From Pseudomonas sp. ISL-84 (GTDB taxonomy: Bacteria > Bacillota > Bacilli > Bacillales > Cytobacillaceae): a DNA stretch of 64,000 nucleotides. Location: NCBI GenBank assembly GCA_018613035.1, contig JAGGRA010000030.1, positions 1-64,000 of the forward strand, written 5' to 3'. Under the pieces are notes generated by a model. The model saw only the letters and a list, made by a program, of their open reading frames with translations, was not told the DNA's origin and ran no database searches. Positions 63,290 through 64,000 of this stretch are shown here, in pieces. How positions within the stretch are numbered: position 1 is the stretch's first letter; every line of letters begins with the position of its first letter. The translations under genes were made by a program, and so were the position numbers.

Positions 63290-64000
63290 AAAAAATCTCC
63301 TAATTCTTCAAATTTAATAACTAGATCTCTATCGCTTATTAATTTTACTTCATTTTTCGATTCTATTATTTCTGTTTTATTCGTGCTAAAGTCTATTAAG
63401 TAACCAAAGTATTTACTGGTCCTATCTTTGTGCAGTATTAAATGTTGGTTTCCTTCTTTAACATTGAATTGATCAGAATACCAACCCTCTTCTATCTCAA
63501 CTTTACTAACACCTAATGGAGTAAGTTTGATAGATTCTTCACCTTTTACAGCATGAGCAATATTCTCATCAATATCTACATTTGTTCCCGGAACAAAATG
63601 TAAGTAACTCTTTATCCTATCATTTACGTGATTGACATAATCTAAGACAATAATCTTATCATCATTTATATAGCCAATAACCCTTTTATGCTGTGCACCA
63701 AAATGAGTATCATAAGAACCCGCATAGAATTCAATATTTTTATATCTAAATTGTGCTCGGCTCACTTTCTTTATGCGTTTAGCTACCCTAAAACTTCCCC
63801 AGAACTGTGATTGTTCTTTATCTGATATAGATACGGTATTGTGGGCTTTGGTGCTTCTAAATAAATCTCTCCATTCGCCACTTTCATATCGATATGTTCC
63901 AGAGTTTATAATGAAAGGTGAACCTCCCATTGAAAGCTCAAAACTTAAAGCATCACAATGCCCATGTGCTGGTAAATATGATGGACAAATATCACCCGTA
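63286..64000 (-). CDS. Heparinase II/III-like protein, 3' part (gene runs off the window)
   Basis: At least 238 C-terminal codons, open to the right edge. SYLPAHGHCDALSFELSMGG carries the GHGHxDxLSFEL-type motif of the heparinase II/III domain, and the rest is a beta-rich domain with FRSTKAHNTVSISDKEQSQFW. These are polysaccharide lyases or structural relatives that often occur in surface-polymer clusters with uronic acid dehydrogenases. The start lies outside the window. Confidence 0.85.
   Translation of the reverse strand, partial: TGDICPSYLPAHGHCDALSFELSMGGSPFIINSGTYRYESGEWRDLFRSTKAHNTVSISDKEQSQFWGSFRVAKRIKKVSRAQFRYKNIEFYAGSYDTHFGAQHKRVIGYINDDKIIVLDYVNHVNDRIKSYLHFVPGTNVDIDENIAHAVKGEESIKLTPLGVSKVEIEEGWYSDQFNVKEGNQHLILHKDRTSKYFGYLIDFSTNKTEIIESKNEVKLISDRDLVIKFEELGDFL

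Noticed and set aside
1-64000. tRNA, rRNA, CRISPR arrays, prophage structural genes
   Set aside because: None was recognised on either strand; the accessory region is made of IS elements, repeats and single genes rather than a prophage.

Overview
The window looks like chromosome of a low-GC, spore-forming member of the Bacillaceae. The evidence is the AT-rich sequence, strong AGGAGG-type ribosome binding sites with frequent TTG and GTG starts, lipoprotein signal peptides, a DUF3231 (spore-coat-like) protein, a collagen-like protein, and the kinds of interspersed repeats seen in that family. Family calls come from reading motifs; no database search was run.

Layout. (1) 0.27-9.9 kb: an alpha-galactoside operon on the minus strand. 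It has a LacI regulator, a sugar-binding lipoprotein, two ABC permeases, a GH4 alpha-galactosidase and the Leloir genes galK-galE-galT. A 247-bp MITE-like repeat sits between the alpha-galactosidase and galK. (2) 10.4-15.8 kb: an amidase with a complete TRAP transporter and a GntR/FCD regulator. (3) 16.4-21.4 kb: a secreted CocE-type hydrolase, an EamA exporter and an MFS transporter. (4) 21.5-28.8 kb: a TctABC transporter with a CitE-like lyase and an ADP-forming acyl-CoA synthetase, divergent from a FadR-type regulator with two likely operators. (5) 28.8-49.3 kb: an accessory region. It holds a UDG-like protein, a three-gene coiled-coil operon, a RAYT transposase joined to a frameshifted comM, spore-surface-like genes, a large KAP-like NTPase with a C-terminal PD-(D/E)XK nuclease, two complete IS21-family elements, the remnant of a third, and an IS1182-like remnant. 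(6) 49.3-64 kb: a minus-strand cell-surface polysaccharide cluster that continues past the window edge.

The most distinctive feature is a layered repeat system. A motif close to GTGGGGTCAGGCACC occurs at least nine times (plus decayed copies) and marks the same end of several different short elements. One type is the upstream region of the RAYT gene, so this transposase is the natural suspect for mobilising the family. In several places the motif abuts host or transposon coding sequence directly: it supplies the stop codon of an MFS gene and replaces the 5' part of an istB. Three decayed copies of the 3' end of comM lie elsewhere in the window, all in the same orientation. The order of events can partly be read: a RAYT element was split by one IS21 (9-bp duplication), another RAYT copy was cut by a second IS21, and a third IS21 landed in the last codons of an IS1182-type transposase remnant (5-bp duplication).

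The best candidate for an undescribed system is the protein at 39181-41430. It combines a P-loop NTPase, two membrane helices between Walker A and Walker B, and a C-terminal restriction-like nuclease motif, and its gene is bracketed by related hairpins. The three-gene operon at 30492-32156 is a second candidate of unknown function.
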